The notes under the pieces are model-generated. The model worked only from the letters and a program-made list of their open reading frames with translations. It was not told the origin of the DNA and searched no databases. Below, piece by piece: positions 1 through 8,656 of a stretch of 64,000 nucleotides of DNA (positions are counted from its first letter, which is position 1; the number at the start of each line of letters is the position of its first letter). A program made the translations under genes and the position numbers. This DNA comes from Arthrobacter sp. MA-N2 (lineage in GTDB: Bacteria > Actinomycetota > Actinomycetes > Actinomycetales > Micrococcaceae). The DNA is taken from contig NZ_KI912155.1 of assembly GCF_000517125.1 (NCBI RefSeq), forward strand, positions 2,716,034-2,780,033, written 5' to 3'.

Positions 1-509
1 TGCGGCTTGCCCCCGTTGCGCTACTGCCGCTGCTGGCATGGGCGGTGGCTGTCCAGCTCCTGAGCGGCAAGCCGTGGACGTGGTTGCTCGTGATCCTGGC
101 AGTGGTGGCGGCCGCAGTGGCCTGGGTTCTCGCGCGCAAGGGTGCTGAAGGCAAGGCCTTCGGAGCCTTGGGTGCGTTCCTGGTGTGCGCTACCGGATCA
201 ATCTTCGGAGCTGCCTTCCCCGTGGTCATTCCCTCGACCTTGGACCCCGCCTTCAACCTCACGGTCTCCAACGCCTCGTCCTCCGCCTACACGCTGGGCT
301 TGATGAGCATCGTGGCGGCCGTCGGGCTGCCTCTCGTCATCGCATACCAGGCGTGGACCTATTGGGTGTTCCGCCGGCGGGTGAGCGCGGCACACATTCC
401 GGCGGCGCATGGATTCCTGCCGGCCATCGCCGCCAAAGTGCTCGTGGGCAACAACGAGTCATCAGGCGGCACTGCTGCCAACCACGCCCGCCACAACGCC
501 AGCGAGTAG
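1..509 (+). CDS. cydB: Cytochrome bd ubiquinol oxidase subunit II, C-terminal part
   Basis: The gene runs in from the left edge; codons are in phase from base 3 and the stop is TAG at 507-509. The visible ~168 residues hold several hydrophobic helices and end in a short soluble tail. The segment with SSSAYTLGLMSIVAAVGLP followed by AYQAWTYWVFRRR is typical of the last helices of CydB. CydB is the membrane subunit that pairs with CydA to oxidise quinol and reduce oxygen with high affinity. Three bases separate it from the fused cydDC gene, whose product is needed to assemble the oxidase, which supports the call. The true start and the upstream cydA are outside the window. Confidence 0.9.
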   Translation, partial: RLAPVALLPLLAWAVAVQLLSGKPWTWLLVILAVVAAAVAWVLARKGAEGKAFGALGAFLVCATGSIFGAAFPVVIPSTLDPAFNLTVSNASSSAYTLGLMSIVAAVGLPLVIAYQAWTYWVFRRRVSAAHIPAAHGFLPAIAAKVLVGNNESSGGTAANHARHNASE

Positions 510-512
510 CGG

Positions 513-3500
513 ATGAAGCCCCAGCTGCCCGCCGGGCCGGCCACGCGATCCGCCCTGTACGTCCTTGGCCTGCTGTCTTCGCTCAAGGCCTTGTCCCTGG
601 TCCTGATTGCGCAGTCCATCGCAGGAATGCTGTCCGGACTTGCAGCGGGCGGCACCGGCTGGCGGGAAGGACTTCTCTGGGGCGCCACCGGAGCAGTGCT
701 GCGCTCCCTGACCGTCTGGGGCCAGGCTGTTGCGGCCCGCCGGGCCGCACTGGGGGTCAAGGAAGAACTGCGGTCCCGGCTCTTGGGGCGTGCCCTCGGT
801 ACGGGGGCTGCGGGAAGGGTCGGGGACGTCAACGACGGCGGGCTGGCGGTGCTCGCGACCCGCGGACTTGATGCTCTCGACAACTACTACACCCAGTTCC
901 TGCCCGCCTTGGTCAACTGCGCAGCAATACCTCTGCTCCTTGGAGTCCGGATCTTCTTGGCGGACTGGGTCAGTGCCGTCGTTGTGGTGGTGACCCTACC
1001 CTTGGTGCCGCTCTTCATGGTGCTGATCGGCCGCCACACCGAGGACCAGGTTCACGAAGCCCAATCCACGTTGAGGAGGCTCTCAGGGCACATCCTCGAA
1101 CTGGCCAAGGGGCTTCCCGTGCTCGTGGGACTGGGCCGCGCGGGCGAACAGCGTGCGGCCCTTGAGGACCTCTCGGAGGAATACCGCTCACGGACCATGG
1201 GAACCCTGCGGATTGCCTTCTTGTCCGCCCTTGCCCTGGAGCTCATAGCCACCATTTCGGTGGCCGTCGTGGCCGTCTTCATCGGGGTGCGACTCGTGGC
1301 CGGTGACATGGGCCTTGAAGCGGGCTTGCTGGCACTCATCCTCGCCCCCGATTGCTACCTTCCTCTGCGAGAGCTGGGGACGGCCCACCACGCCAGCGAC
1401 GACGGCCGGGAGGCATTGTCTGCAAGCAACGCAGTGTTGGAGTCGCCGGGAGGCCGTCCGCTTGACTGCCTTTCGGGCAGCGAGCCGGTTTCCGGCAGTG
1501 AGCCCGGCGTCGGGGTAACCGGATTGACGGTGCGATATGCGGGAAGGGACGCGGCCGCCGTCGGGCCTATCGATTTCCATGCACCCGAAGGGCAAATCAC
1601 GGCCCTCGACGGCCGCAGCGGTTCGGGCAAAAGCACTCTCCTCGGCGTCCTTGCCGGGACGATCGGCGACGGTCCGCAGGCCTCGATCACTGGATCCGTC
1701 ACCGGCCTGAAGGCCGGTACGGTGGCGTGGGTGCCGCAGCATCCCGTCATGGTGGCCGGGACGGTGCTGGACGAGATCCTCCTCTACCTGAACAACGGAA
1801 GCCAGGATTCCGCGCCAGACGCGGACATTGCGACGGCAATGCGCTGCCTGGAACAGGCTGCGGCGGAGCACCTCGCCCTCAAACATCCTGCCGAGTTGAG
1901 CCCCGGCGAAGTGCGGCGGGCCGCTGTGGCCCGCGGCTTGGCGCGCCTTAACGCGGGAGCCACTGTACTGCTGCTCGACGAACCCACTGCCCACCTCGAT
2001 GTCGCCTCCGCCGACGCCATCCGCACGGTGATCGCGGGACTGCGCGGGACAGTGACGGTCATCCTGGTTGCCCACGACGCCGCCACCCGGAAGCTGGCGC
2101 ACAACGTAGTTCAGATAGACCCAGTTGAGATAGACCCAGTGAAGGTCGACGGCGGGGCGGCACAGGAGCGCGTCGGCTCCGTGCACCAGGACTCCGCCGT
2201 ATCGGCGGCAGCTCCGGTCCAGCGGGACACGAATCCCGCAGCCACGCCGGACCAGGGAATTGAACCCCCCACGACCCTCTCCACGGCCAAGACCCTGGCG
2301 CGGATCCTTGCTCCTGTCCGTTACAAGTTTGCCCTGGCTGTACTGATTGCGGCGCTCGCCGCCTTGTTTGCCGTGGCCTTGTCCGGGCTGTCCGGCTGGC
2401 TCATCATCCGGGCCAGCCAGCAGCCTCCCATCCTGTACCTGCTGGGCGCCATCGTGGGGGTGCGGTTCTTTGGTATTGGCCGGGCAGTGCTGCGCTATGC
2501 CGAGCGGCTCCTCGTCCACGACACCGTCTTCGCCGCGATGACAAGGCTCCGGGGTACGCTTTGGGCAGCGCTCAGCGCGCGGGCGCTGTCCCTCCGCAGG
2601 CTTCTGCAAGGCGGGAATGTCCTGGGCGCAATGGTCGACGACGTCGATACCTTGCGCGACGTGCTGCCGCGCGTCGTGCTGCCGCCCCTTTCCGCACTTG
2701 CCGTCGCGGTATCGGCGGTGGTCGCCGCGGCCCTCCTGGCGCCCGCCACGGTCCCGGCTGTCATCGCAACCGCCGTAGTTGGCGTTGTCCTCGCGCCTCT
2801 CCTCGCCCTGATGGCGGACCGCAATGCCGCCCGCGGCGAACAACAATTGCGCTCGCTGGTGCTGCGCGACGTTGCCGCCGCCCTCGACGCCCGTGCCGAA
2901 CTCAGCGCCAATGGCGTGGCCGGGGCTGTTCTGAGCTCCTTGACCAGGCGGGACAACGCAGCCACCGCTGCGGCACAGCGTTCCGCGTGGGCCGACGGCA
3001 TAGGCCAGGGGGCTGCGGTGCTCGCTTGCACCCTGGGAGCGCTCGCGGCGGGAATTCTCGCTGCGCCCTCGGTGCAGTCCGGAACCCTTGCGCCCGCTGT
3101 GCTGGCCGTCGTTGTCCTTCTCCAATTGGCGCTCGCCGAACCTTACGCAGCAGTAGTGTCCGCCGTGCGGCAAGCCCCCGCTTTGACCGCAGTGCTGCAG
3201 CGTATCGCCCGGTCCGGGGCTTTTGACATGCCGGAATCCGACGGCGGCGTGCTGGCCTTGGCGGAGCGACCCGACAGTTCCCCGGGGCTGCTGTTGGACG
3301 GCCTCGGAGCGTCTTGGCCCGGTGGCGCGCCCGTCTTCACCGGGCTTAGCGCCGAGGCGGTCCCCGGCCGCTGGCTCGCGGTCACCGGCCCCTCCGGTTC
3401 CGGAAAATCCACGCTGCTCTCCGTGCTGCTCGGCTTCCTGCCTGCCTCGTCCGGCAGGGCGTACCTGAGCGGGAATGCCGCATGGTGTCCCCAAGAAGCC

Positions 3501-3923
3501 CACCTTTTCGACTCCACCATCCGCGGCAACCTGCTGCTCGCCCGCCCCGCCACCGGCAAGCCTTCCGAAACGGACATGTATAAGGCCTTGCGCGCCGTCG
3601 GCCTTTCCGGACTGGTAGCCGGCCTTCCCGGCGGACTCGATAGCCGCATCGGCCCCTCGGGGTCGTTCCTGAGCGGCGGCGAACGCCAACGGCTCGCCAT
3701 GGCCAGAACGCTGCTGACCGGAGCGACAGTCCTCCTCCTCGACGAGCCGACCGCCCACCTCGATGCCGAAGCCGGGCACCTCATGATGGCGGAACTCCGC
3801 AGCGGGCTGAAGGATGTCACGGTGGTCCTCGTGACCCACAACCCGGTCGAGATCGGCCAGGCGGACGCCCGGCTCGACCTCGAAGCCCCGAAGGACAGCC
3901 CGGCGCTGGTACCGGGAGGCTAG
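513..3923 (+). CDS. cydDC: Fused heterodimeric ABC exporter CydD-CydC (cysteine/glutathione export, cytochrome bd assembly)
   Basis: This 1136-residue protein carries two complete ABC exporter halves in one chain. The first half has membrane helices to about residue 300, a Walker A (GRSGSGKST) near 367, a degenerate signature LSPGE near 461 and a Walker B (LLLDEPTAHLD) near 486. A Pro/Asp-rich linker at about 530-590 leads to a second membrane domain, then Walker A (GPSGSGKST) near 960, a canonical LSGGE near 1052 and a second LLLDEPTAHLD near 1072. CydD and CydC are separate in E. coli; fusion is common in actinobacteria. The family exports thiols to the outside of the membrane and is required for cytochrome bd. 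The ATG lies three bases after cydB, so they are probably one operon. The linker contains a 15-bp tandem duplication (2113-2142). Confidence 0.93.
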   Translation: MKPQLPAGPATRSALYVLGLLSSLKALSLVLIAQSIAGMLSGLAAGGTGWREGLLWGATGAVLRSLTVWGQAVAARRAALGVKEELRSRLLGRALGTGAAGRVGDVNDGGLAVLATRGLDALDNYYTQFLPALVNCAAIPLLLGVRIFLADWVSAVVVVVTLPLVPLFMVLIGRHTEDQVHEAQSTLRRLSGHILELAKGLPVLVGLGRAGEQRAALEDLSEEYRSRTMGTLRIAFLSALALELIATISVAVVAVFIGVRLVAGDMGLEAGLLALILAPDCYLPLRELGTAHHASDDGREALSASNAVLESPGGRPLDCLSGSEPVSGSEPGVGVTGLTVRYAGRDAAAVGPIDFHAPEGQITALDGRSGSGKSTLLGVLAGTIGDGPQASITGSVTGLKAGTVAWVPQHPVMVAGTVLDEILLYLNNGSQDSAPDADIATAMRCLEQAAAEHLALKHPAELSPGEVRRAAVARGLARLNAGATVLLLDEPTAHLDVASADAIRTVIAGLRGTVTVILVAHDAATRKLAHNVVQIDPVEIDPVKVDGGAAQERVGSVHQDSAVSAAAPVQRDTNPAATPDQGIEPPTTLSTAKTLARILAPVRYKFALAVLIAALAALFAVALSGLSGWLIIRASQQPPILYLLGAIVGVRFFGIGRAVLRYAERLLVHDTVFAAMTRLRGTLWAALSARALSLRRLLQGGNVLGAMVDDVDTLRDVLPRVVLPPLSALAVAVSAVVAAALLAPATVPAVIATAVVGVVLAPLLALMADRNAARGEQQLRSLVLRDVAAALDARAELSANGVAGAVLSSLTRRDNAATAAAQRSAWADGIGQGAAVLACTLGALAAGILAAPSVQSGTLAPAVLAVVVLLQLALAEPYAAVVSAVRQAPALTAVLQRIARSGAFDMPESDGGVLALAERPDSSPGLLLDGLGASWPGGAPVFTGLSAEAVPGRWLAVTGPSGSGKSTLLSVLLGFLPASSGRAYLSGNAAWCPQEAHLFDSTIRGNLLLARPATGKPSETDMYKALRAVGLSGLVAGLPGGLDSRIGPSGSFLSGGERQRLAMARTLLTGATVLLLDEPTAHLDAEAGHLMMAELRSGLKDVTVVLVTHNPVEIGQADARLDLEAPKDSPALVPGG

Positions 3924-5002
3924 CCGGCGAACCGCCCGAAGATGGCGTCCACCGACTCGACGATGGTCTCCACGAGTTTCCGCGCGTCGTCCTCCCGGAT
4001 GAGCGGCGTCGATTGGCCTGCCCACAGGGACATCAGGCCAGGGACTCCTTGGGCTGCCGCTGCAGGCCGAAACTTGCCGGTCAGCCAGTTCTGGATGGGG
4101 AACGGGGCATGGGCCGAGGGGTCGGCAAGCTCCGCGATGATCAGGTTGGGGATACCGCGTGCCAAGCGGCCGCTGAGGGCACGTGTCAGGACTGTATGGG
4201 CGGCGTCGGGACCGTGCAGCGCAGCCACGTGGGCCGGGCTGGCCGCAGACTGGCGCGTGCCAAGGAAAGCCGAACCGATCTGGACCGCGTCCGCACCGAG
4301 GGCCAGAGCGGCAGCGACTCCGCGGCCATCTGCGATACCTCCCGCGGCGATGACCGGAACGGAGACCGCATCCACCACTTGCGGGACAAGGGCCATGGTT
4401 CCGACCAGCGAATCTTCCGGAGCACGGAGGAAAGATACCCGGTGGCCGCCGGCTTCCATCCCCGTGGCAACGATGGCGTCCACTCCGCCGGCGGCGAGGG
4501 CCACGGCTTCGTCCACAGTGGTCGCCGTGCCTACTACAACAACGTTGTTCCGGTGGGCTTGTTCAATAACGGATTCCGACGGAACCCCGAACACGAAGCT
4601 CAGCACGGCCGGACGGGCGTCGATGGCCGCGTGGATCTGACTCTCAAGATCCGGCAGGTAGTGCTCGGGCTGCTCAGGCGGGTCCACGCCCACCCGTTCG
4701 AAATAGGGCCGGAGGATGTCCACATAGGCGGCGAATTGCTCGGCATCCACGCGTGGCGCCTCTTCGCCCTCGATGGGAAGCCAGAGGTTCAGGGCAAACG
4801 GCTTCCCGCTGGCCTCCTTGAGCTCGCGGGCCGTGGCCGCAATCCGTTCCGGATCAAATCCGTAGAGTCCATACGAACCCAGTCCCCCGGCGTCGCTGAC
4901 CGTGGCGGCAAGCTCCACCGAGGACAGGCCACCGAAAGGGCCAAGGACGATAGGGAGCTCAACATCGAAGAGACGAGTTGCCCGCGTATCCTTCCACGGC
5001 AT
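3920..5002 (-). CDS. Nitronate monooxygenase / NAD(P)H-dependent FMN oxidoreductase
   Basis: About 360 residues with the TIM-barrel fold signature of the 2-nitropropane dioxygenase family: an N-terminal PIVLGPFGGLSS strand-loop, the GMEAGGHR segment holding the catalytic His, and AAGGIADGRG for FMN phosphate binding, followed by GADAVQIGSAFL. Members oxidise alkyl nitronates using FMN and oxygen; some are general flavin oxidoreductases. ATG at 5002 is chosen; a GTG one codon upstream (5005) is possible. Eight bases separate it from the upstream DinB-like gene, so the two are probably co-transcribed. Its stop codon overlaps that of cydDC on the other strand within a shared CTAG (3920-3923). 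Confidence 0.85.
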   Translation of the reverse strand: MPWKDTRATRLFDVELPIVLGPFGGLSSVELAATVSDAGGLGSYGLYGFDPERIAATARELKEASGKPFALNLWLPIEGEEAPRVDAEQFAAYVDILRPYFERVGVDPPEQPEHYLPDLESQIHAAIDARPAVLSFVFGVPSESVIEQAHRNNVVVVGTATTVDEAVALAAGGVDAIVATGMEAGGHRVSFLRAPEDSLVGTMALVPQVVDAVSVPVIAAGGIADGRGVAAALALGADAVQIGSAFLGTRQSAASPAHVAALHGPDAAHTVLTRALSGRLARGIPNLIIAELADPSAHAPFPIQNWLTGKFRPAAAAQGVPGLMSLWAGQSTPLIREDDARKLVETIVESVDAIFGRFAG

Positions 5003-5010
5003 CACAACGC

Positions 5011-5529
5011 CTAGCCGTCCACGTCGTGGAGGTGATGGACCACGTCATGCAGGAAATACTGCGCAAATGTCAGCACGGTGAAGGTGGAGCCGTTGCTGCG
5101 AACACCAGTCCGCGGCCATTCTTCTTCGCGGACGGCGGCAAAGGAATTCGCAATTTGTTCTCCCTCGGCTGCCAGTTGTGCGGCCACTTCGGCGGGATCC
5201 GAGTTGGCGTAGCCGCCGTCGATCGCGGCATTGTCCTGGTCCCAATTGGCGAAGTGGGCATCGTCCTCGCGCAGCATCAGGTTCAGGCGCTGGTCGAAGA
5301 GGCTGAACACGTCCCGCACGTGGCACGCATATTCCAACGGCGACCAGGTGTGTTCGTCGGGGCGGACCGAAGCGCCTTCCCGGCGCAGCACGGCGCGCCA
5401 GCGCGGCAACATGTTCAGCACCGTTCCTGGAACGGTGGAGGGAGTCACGGTGGCGGCGTCGAAGCCGCATTCGGGGCACGGTGTGGACAGAACCCAGGTC
5501 CAGTCCTTCTCATCAGGAATGATCGGCAT
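5011..5529 (-). CDS. DinB-like (DinB_2 superfamily) protein
   Basis: This is a 172-residue soluble protein. The fold is suggested by a His in YACHVRDVFSLFDQRLNLML and a C-terminal HDVVHHLHDVDG, matching the widely spaced His residues that bind metal in DinB/YfiT-type four-helix proteins, some of which are thiol-dependent S-transferases using mycothiol or bacillithiol. The N-terminus has a CPECGFDAA segment with two Cys residues before the helical domain. It is the first gene of a probable two-gene operon with the nitronate monooxygenase. The substrate cannot be told from sequence. Confidence 0.75.
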   Translation of the reverse strand: MPIIPDEKDWTWVLSTPCPECGFDAATVTPSTVPGTVLNMLPRWRAVLRREGASVRPDEHTWSPLEYACHVRDVFSLFDQRLNLMLREDDAHFANWDQDNAAIDGGYANSDPAEVAAQLAAEGEQIANSFAAVREEEWPRTGVRSNGSTFTVLTFAQYFLHDVVHHLHDVDG

Positions 5530-5653
5530 GGCAGTAGTCTAGGGCCCGAATTCGTGATCCGGGATCTGTGCGGAATCCCATCGGGTCCACGGCACCCAGC
5601 GCCCGATCAGGAGTAAAGTTAGGTGCTGGGGAAGCCTGGAAAGTGAAATTGCC

Positions 5654-6034
5654 ATGCTTAAGGATCTAAACGTCGCCGGCGTACTTCCGGCCAGCGATCT
5701 CGCCCGCGCCCGCGACTTCTACCGCGACAAGCTCGGCCTCGAACCGGACAACCCGGATGCCACGGACAACCTGATGTACAAGTGCGCCAACGGCACTGCC
5801 TTCCTCCTGTATGAAACGCCCAACGCCGGGACCGCCAAGAACACCCAGCTGGGATTCCAGAGCACCGACCTGGACCAGGACATGGCCGATCTCAGGTCAC
5901 GGGGAGTCGTTTTCGAAGAATACGACTTCCCGGGCCTGAAAACCGAGAACGGCGTCGCCACCATGCCGGGCGGCGAACGGGGAGCCTGGTTCCTGGACTC
6001 GGAAGGAAACATCATCAGCCTCGCCACGATGTAA
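5654..6034 (+). CDS. VOC (glyoxalase/bleomycin resistance/dioxygenase) family protein
   Basis: A 126-residue single-domain protein with the VOC beta-alpha-beta-beta-beta pattern: an N-terminal VLPASDLARARDFYRDKLGL and a C-terminal FLDSEGNIISLA. Such proteins bind a divalent metal through a paired set of His/Glu residues and may act as lyases, dioxygenases or sequestering proteins; the exact activity cannot be assigned. The ATG follows a purine-rich GGAAAGTG at about 9 bases. The gene is transcribed alone and converges on parC with only 17 bases between the stop codons. Confidence 0.8.
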   Translation: MLKDLNVAGVLPASDLARARDFYRDKLGLEPDNPDATDNLMYKCANGTAFLLYETPNAGTAKNTQLGFQSTDLDQDMADLRSRGVVFEEYDFPGLKTENGVATMPGGERGAWFLDSEGNIISLATM

Positions 6035-6051
6035 CCCGGCACCTTCGAGTA

Positions 6052-8601
6052 TTAGCCCTGCACGACGGTTTCCGGCACGATTCCTTCCTCCCACGCCATG
6101 CTCGCGCCAAGAGCGTCAACAGGCTGGGAGAGGGGAACCCCGGAACCGTCGCGGCGGCCGTGCTCCTGTGGGAGGGCGCGGGCAACTCCGGCGCTCGATG
6201 ATGCCTTCGCCGGACCGTGACCGGCCCACCCGAGGAGGAGCGTGTCTTCACCCTTGAGGAACCGGTGGGCCCGGACGCCTCCCGTGGCGCGGCCTTTGGC
6301 CGGGTACTCCCCGAACGGGGTGACTTTTGCGGTGCCGGGAGCAGTCCCCGGCAGCGCACCGTTGGTACCCGCGATCGTTACGACAACCGCAGCAGGGTCG
6401 TCGGCGCGCACTGTGCCGAAGTGGATGACGTCGTCGCCATCTGCAAGTTTGATGCCCGCCATGCCGCCGGCGGTGCGTCCCTGCGGCCGGACGGAGGAGG
6501 CGCTGAAGCGCAATAGCTGGGCAAGCCGGGTCACGAAGACGAGTTCGACGTCGTCGTCCGGGGCAGGCTCCACGCCCACCACACTGTCCTTGTCCTTGAG
6601 CGCAATGATCTCCCAGTCTTCACGGTTCAGCGGGTAGTCCGGCTGGACACGCTTGACCACGCCTTGGACCGTTCCGATGGCCAACACGGCATCGAGCGGC
6701 ACGAACGCCACGAGCGTTTCGCCCTTGAGCAGGGTAATGAAGTCCTTTGCCGCCACGCCGCCTGCAAGATTAGGCAAGCCGGACACGGGCGGGAGGGCCG
6801 GCATGTCCATGACCTGGACACGGAGCATGCGGCCCTGTGAGGTGACAGCGCCGATTTCGCCGCGCGCGGTCGTTCTGACCACGGACCGGTAGACATCGTG
6901 CTTGCTCCGGGGGCCGGATTCGGCCAATGGTTCCTGGTTGGACGTCCGTGCGATCTGGCCGGAGGTGCTCAGGAGCGCCCAGCAGGGATCGTCGGGGATT
7001 TCGAGGGGGAGTGCTGCTGCCTTGCCTTTGCCGGCAGGGACGGCGGCCGCGAGCGCCGCGGCGACGGTGGGGGAGACTGCTTCCGACTCGAGGAGAACAG
7101 TGCGTCGCGGGGTGCCGTATTTCTCGGACACTTCGGCCAGTTCACCGGACACCAGCTCGCGCAGCAGGACGTCGGACGCGAGGATCGCCTCAAGCTCGGC
7201 AATTTCGCGACGTAGCTCTTCCTGTTCCTTTTCAAGTTCGATGCGCGAGTACTTGGTCAGCTGGCGCAGACGGAGTTCCAGGATGTAGTTGGCCTGGATC
7301 TCGGACAGGTCATAGATGGACATGAGCCGTTCGCGGGCCGCCGCGGCCTCGTCCGAGGACCGGATGATCTGGATGACCTCGTCGATGTCCACGATCGCAA
7401 TCAGCAGGCCCTCAACCAAGTGGAGACGGTCCTTCTTCTTGCCCAAGCGGAAGGCCGTACGGCGGCTCACGACGGACAGCCGGTGGCCAACGTAGACCTG
7501 GAGAAGCTGGAGCAAGCCCAAAGTCTGCGGCTGCCCGTCCACCAAGGTCACGTTGTTGATGCCGAAGGAGTCTTCCATCGGCGTGAAGCGGTAGAGCTGC
7601 TGGAGAACCGCGTTGGGGTTGAAGCCGTTCTTGATCTCGACCACGAGCCGGAGCCCGTGCTTGCGGTCTGTCAGGTCCATGACGTCGCTGACGCCGCTCA
7701 GCTTTTTGGCGTTGACGGCATCCTTGATCTTTTCGATGACCTTCTCCGGGCCCACCATGTAGGGGAGTTCGGTCACCACAAGACCGGTGCGGCGCGCGGT
7801 CAGCTGCTCGATCTCCACCTTGGCGCGGGTCTTGAACGAACCGCGCCCCGTGGCGTACGCGTCACGGATTCCGTCGAGGCCCACGATTCTGCCGCCCGTG
7901 GGCAAATCGGGGCCGGGCACGAAACGCATGACGTCTTCCAACGTGGCATCCGGATGAGCGATGAGGTGACGGGCGGCCGCGATGACCTCTACGAGGTTGT
8001 GGGGAGCCATGTTCGTGGCCATGCCGACGGCGATGCCCGTGGTGCCGTTGACCAGCAAGTTGGGGAAAGCTGCGGGCAGGACATCCGGCTGCGTGAGCTG
8101 GTTGTCGTAGTTGGGGACGAAGTCCACGACGTCTTCGTCGAGGTTCTCGGTCATCGTCATCGCAGCCGCGGCGAGCCGGGCTTCCGTGTAACGCGGCGCG
8201 GCCGGGCCGTCGTCGAGCGAACCGAAGTTGCCGTGCCCGTCAATCAGGGGCAAGCGCAGCGAGAAGTCCTGGGCCATGCGCACCATGGCGTCATAGATGG
8301 CGGCATCACCGTGGGGGTGCAGCTTTCCCATGACTTCGCCCACGACGCGGGCGCTCTTCACATGCCCGCGGTCCGGGCGCAGGCCCATGTCGCTCATCAT
8401 GTACAAGATGCGTCGCTGGACGGGTTTGAGGCCGTCGCGCGCATCGGGGAGCGCACGGGAATAAATCACCGAATACGCGTACTCCAGGAAGGAGCCTTCC
8501 ATCTCGGAAGTGACGTCGATATCGATGATGTTCTCTGTGAAGTCCCCGTCGACGGCGGCCGTGGCTGCGTTTGCACGGGGGGGACGTTGGCTGCGTGCCA
8601 T
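6052..8601 (-). CDS. parC: Type IIA DNA topoisomerase subunit A (topoisomerase IV ParC / GyrA-like)
   Basis: 849 residues with the GyrA/ParC breakage-reunion domain followed by six-bladed beta-pinwheel repeats. The catalytic Tyr is Y138 in [10 protein letters not shown]. The quinolone-contact helix reads [10 protein letters not shown], with Ala100 at the position of E. coli GyrA Ser83 and Asp104 at that of Asp87. I see no GyrA-box (QRRGGKG-like) heptapeptide in the C-terminal domain, and the gene stands apart from any gyrB, which favours the decatenating ParC paralogue over GyrA. The subunit cuts and reseals duplex DNA together with an ATPase subunit (ParE), not present here. Divergent from the Pat-like gene with a 54-bp gap. 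Confidence 0.85.
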   Translation of the reverse strand: MARSQRPPRANAATAAVDGDFTENIIDIDVTSEMEGSFLEYAYSVIYSRALPDARDGLKPVQRRILYMMSDMGLRPDRGHVKSARVVGEVMGKLHPHGDAAIYDAMVRMAQDFSLRLPLIDGHGNFGSLDDGPAAPRYTEARLAAAAMTMTENLDEDVVDFVPNYDNQLTQPDVLPAAFPNLLVNGTTGIAVGMATNMAPHNLVEVIAAARHLIAHPDATLEDVMRFVPGPDLPTGGRIVGLDGIRDAYATGRGSFKTRAKVEIEQLTARRTGLVVTELPYMVGPEKVIEKIKDAVNAKKLSGVSDVMDLTDRKHGLRLVVEIKNGFNPNAVLQQLYRFTPMEDSFGINNVTLVDGQPQTLGLLQLLQVYVGHRLSVVSRRTAFRLGKKKDRLHLVEGLLIAIVDIDEVIQIIRSSDEAAAARERLMSIYDLSEIQANYILELRLRQLTKYSRIELEKEQEELRREIAELEAILASDVLLRELVSGELAEVSEKYGTPRRTVLLESEAVSPTVAAALAAAVPAGKGKAAALPLEIPDDPCWALLSTSGQIARTSNQEPLAESGPRSKHDVYRSVVRTTARGEIGAVTSQGRMLRVQVMDMPALPPVSGLPNLAGGVAAKDFITLLKGETLVAFVPLDAVLAIGTVQGVVKRVQPDYPLNREDWEIIALKDKDSVVGVEPAPDDDVELVFVTRLAQLLRFSASSVRPQGRTAGGMAGIKLADGDDVIHFGTVRADDPAAVVVTIAGTNGALPGTAPGTAKVTPFGEYPAKGRATGGVRAHRFLKGEDTLLLGWAGHGPAKASSSAGVARALPQEHGRRDGSGVPLSQPVDALGASMAWEEGIVPETVVQG

Positions 8602-8643
8602 GGAGTCGGTGGATCCTTAAACGTGTACTGCGGAAGACTTAGC

Positions 8644-8656
8644 TAGGCTAAGCCTA
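8644..8656. promoter_or_regulatory. 13-bp perfect palindrome TAGGCTAAGCCTA at the start of the Pat-like gene
   Basis: The palindrome lies in the short parC/pat divergent gap and its last base is the A of the pat ATG. Its left half, TAGGCT at 8644-8649, also fits the actinobacterial -10 pattern TAnnnT and stands 6 bases from the ATG, which is the spacing expected for a leaderless transcript. I could not see a convincing -35 hexamer 16-18 bases further up. It may be a promoter, an operator, or both. Confidence 0.4.

Noticed and set aside
1188..4025. 945-codon open frame on the minus strand
   Set aside because: It lies opposite cydDC, has no recognisable domain, and its composition (Gly/Arg/His/Gln) is that of an antisense shadow in high-GC DNA.
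8644..8656. TAGGCTAAGCCTA as a DtxR/IdeR box
   Set aside because: The arms are one base too far apart for the DtxR consensus and the outer TTAG/CTAA positions do not match; kept only as a generic palindrome.
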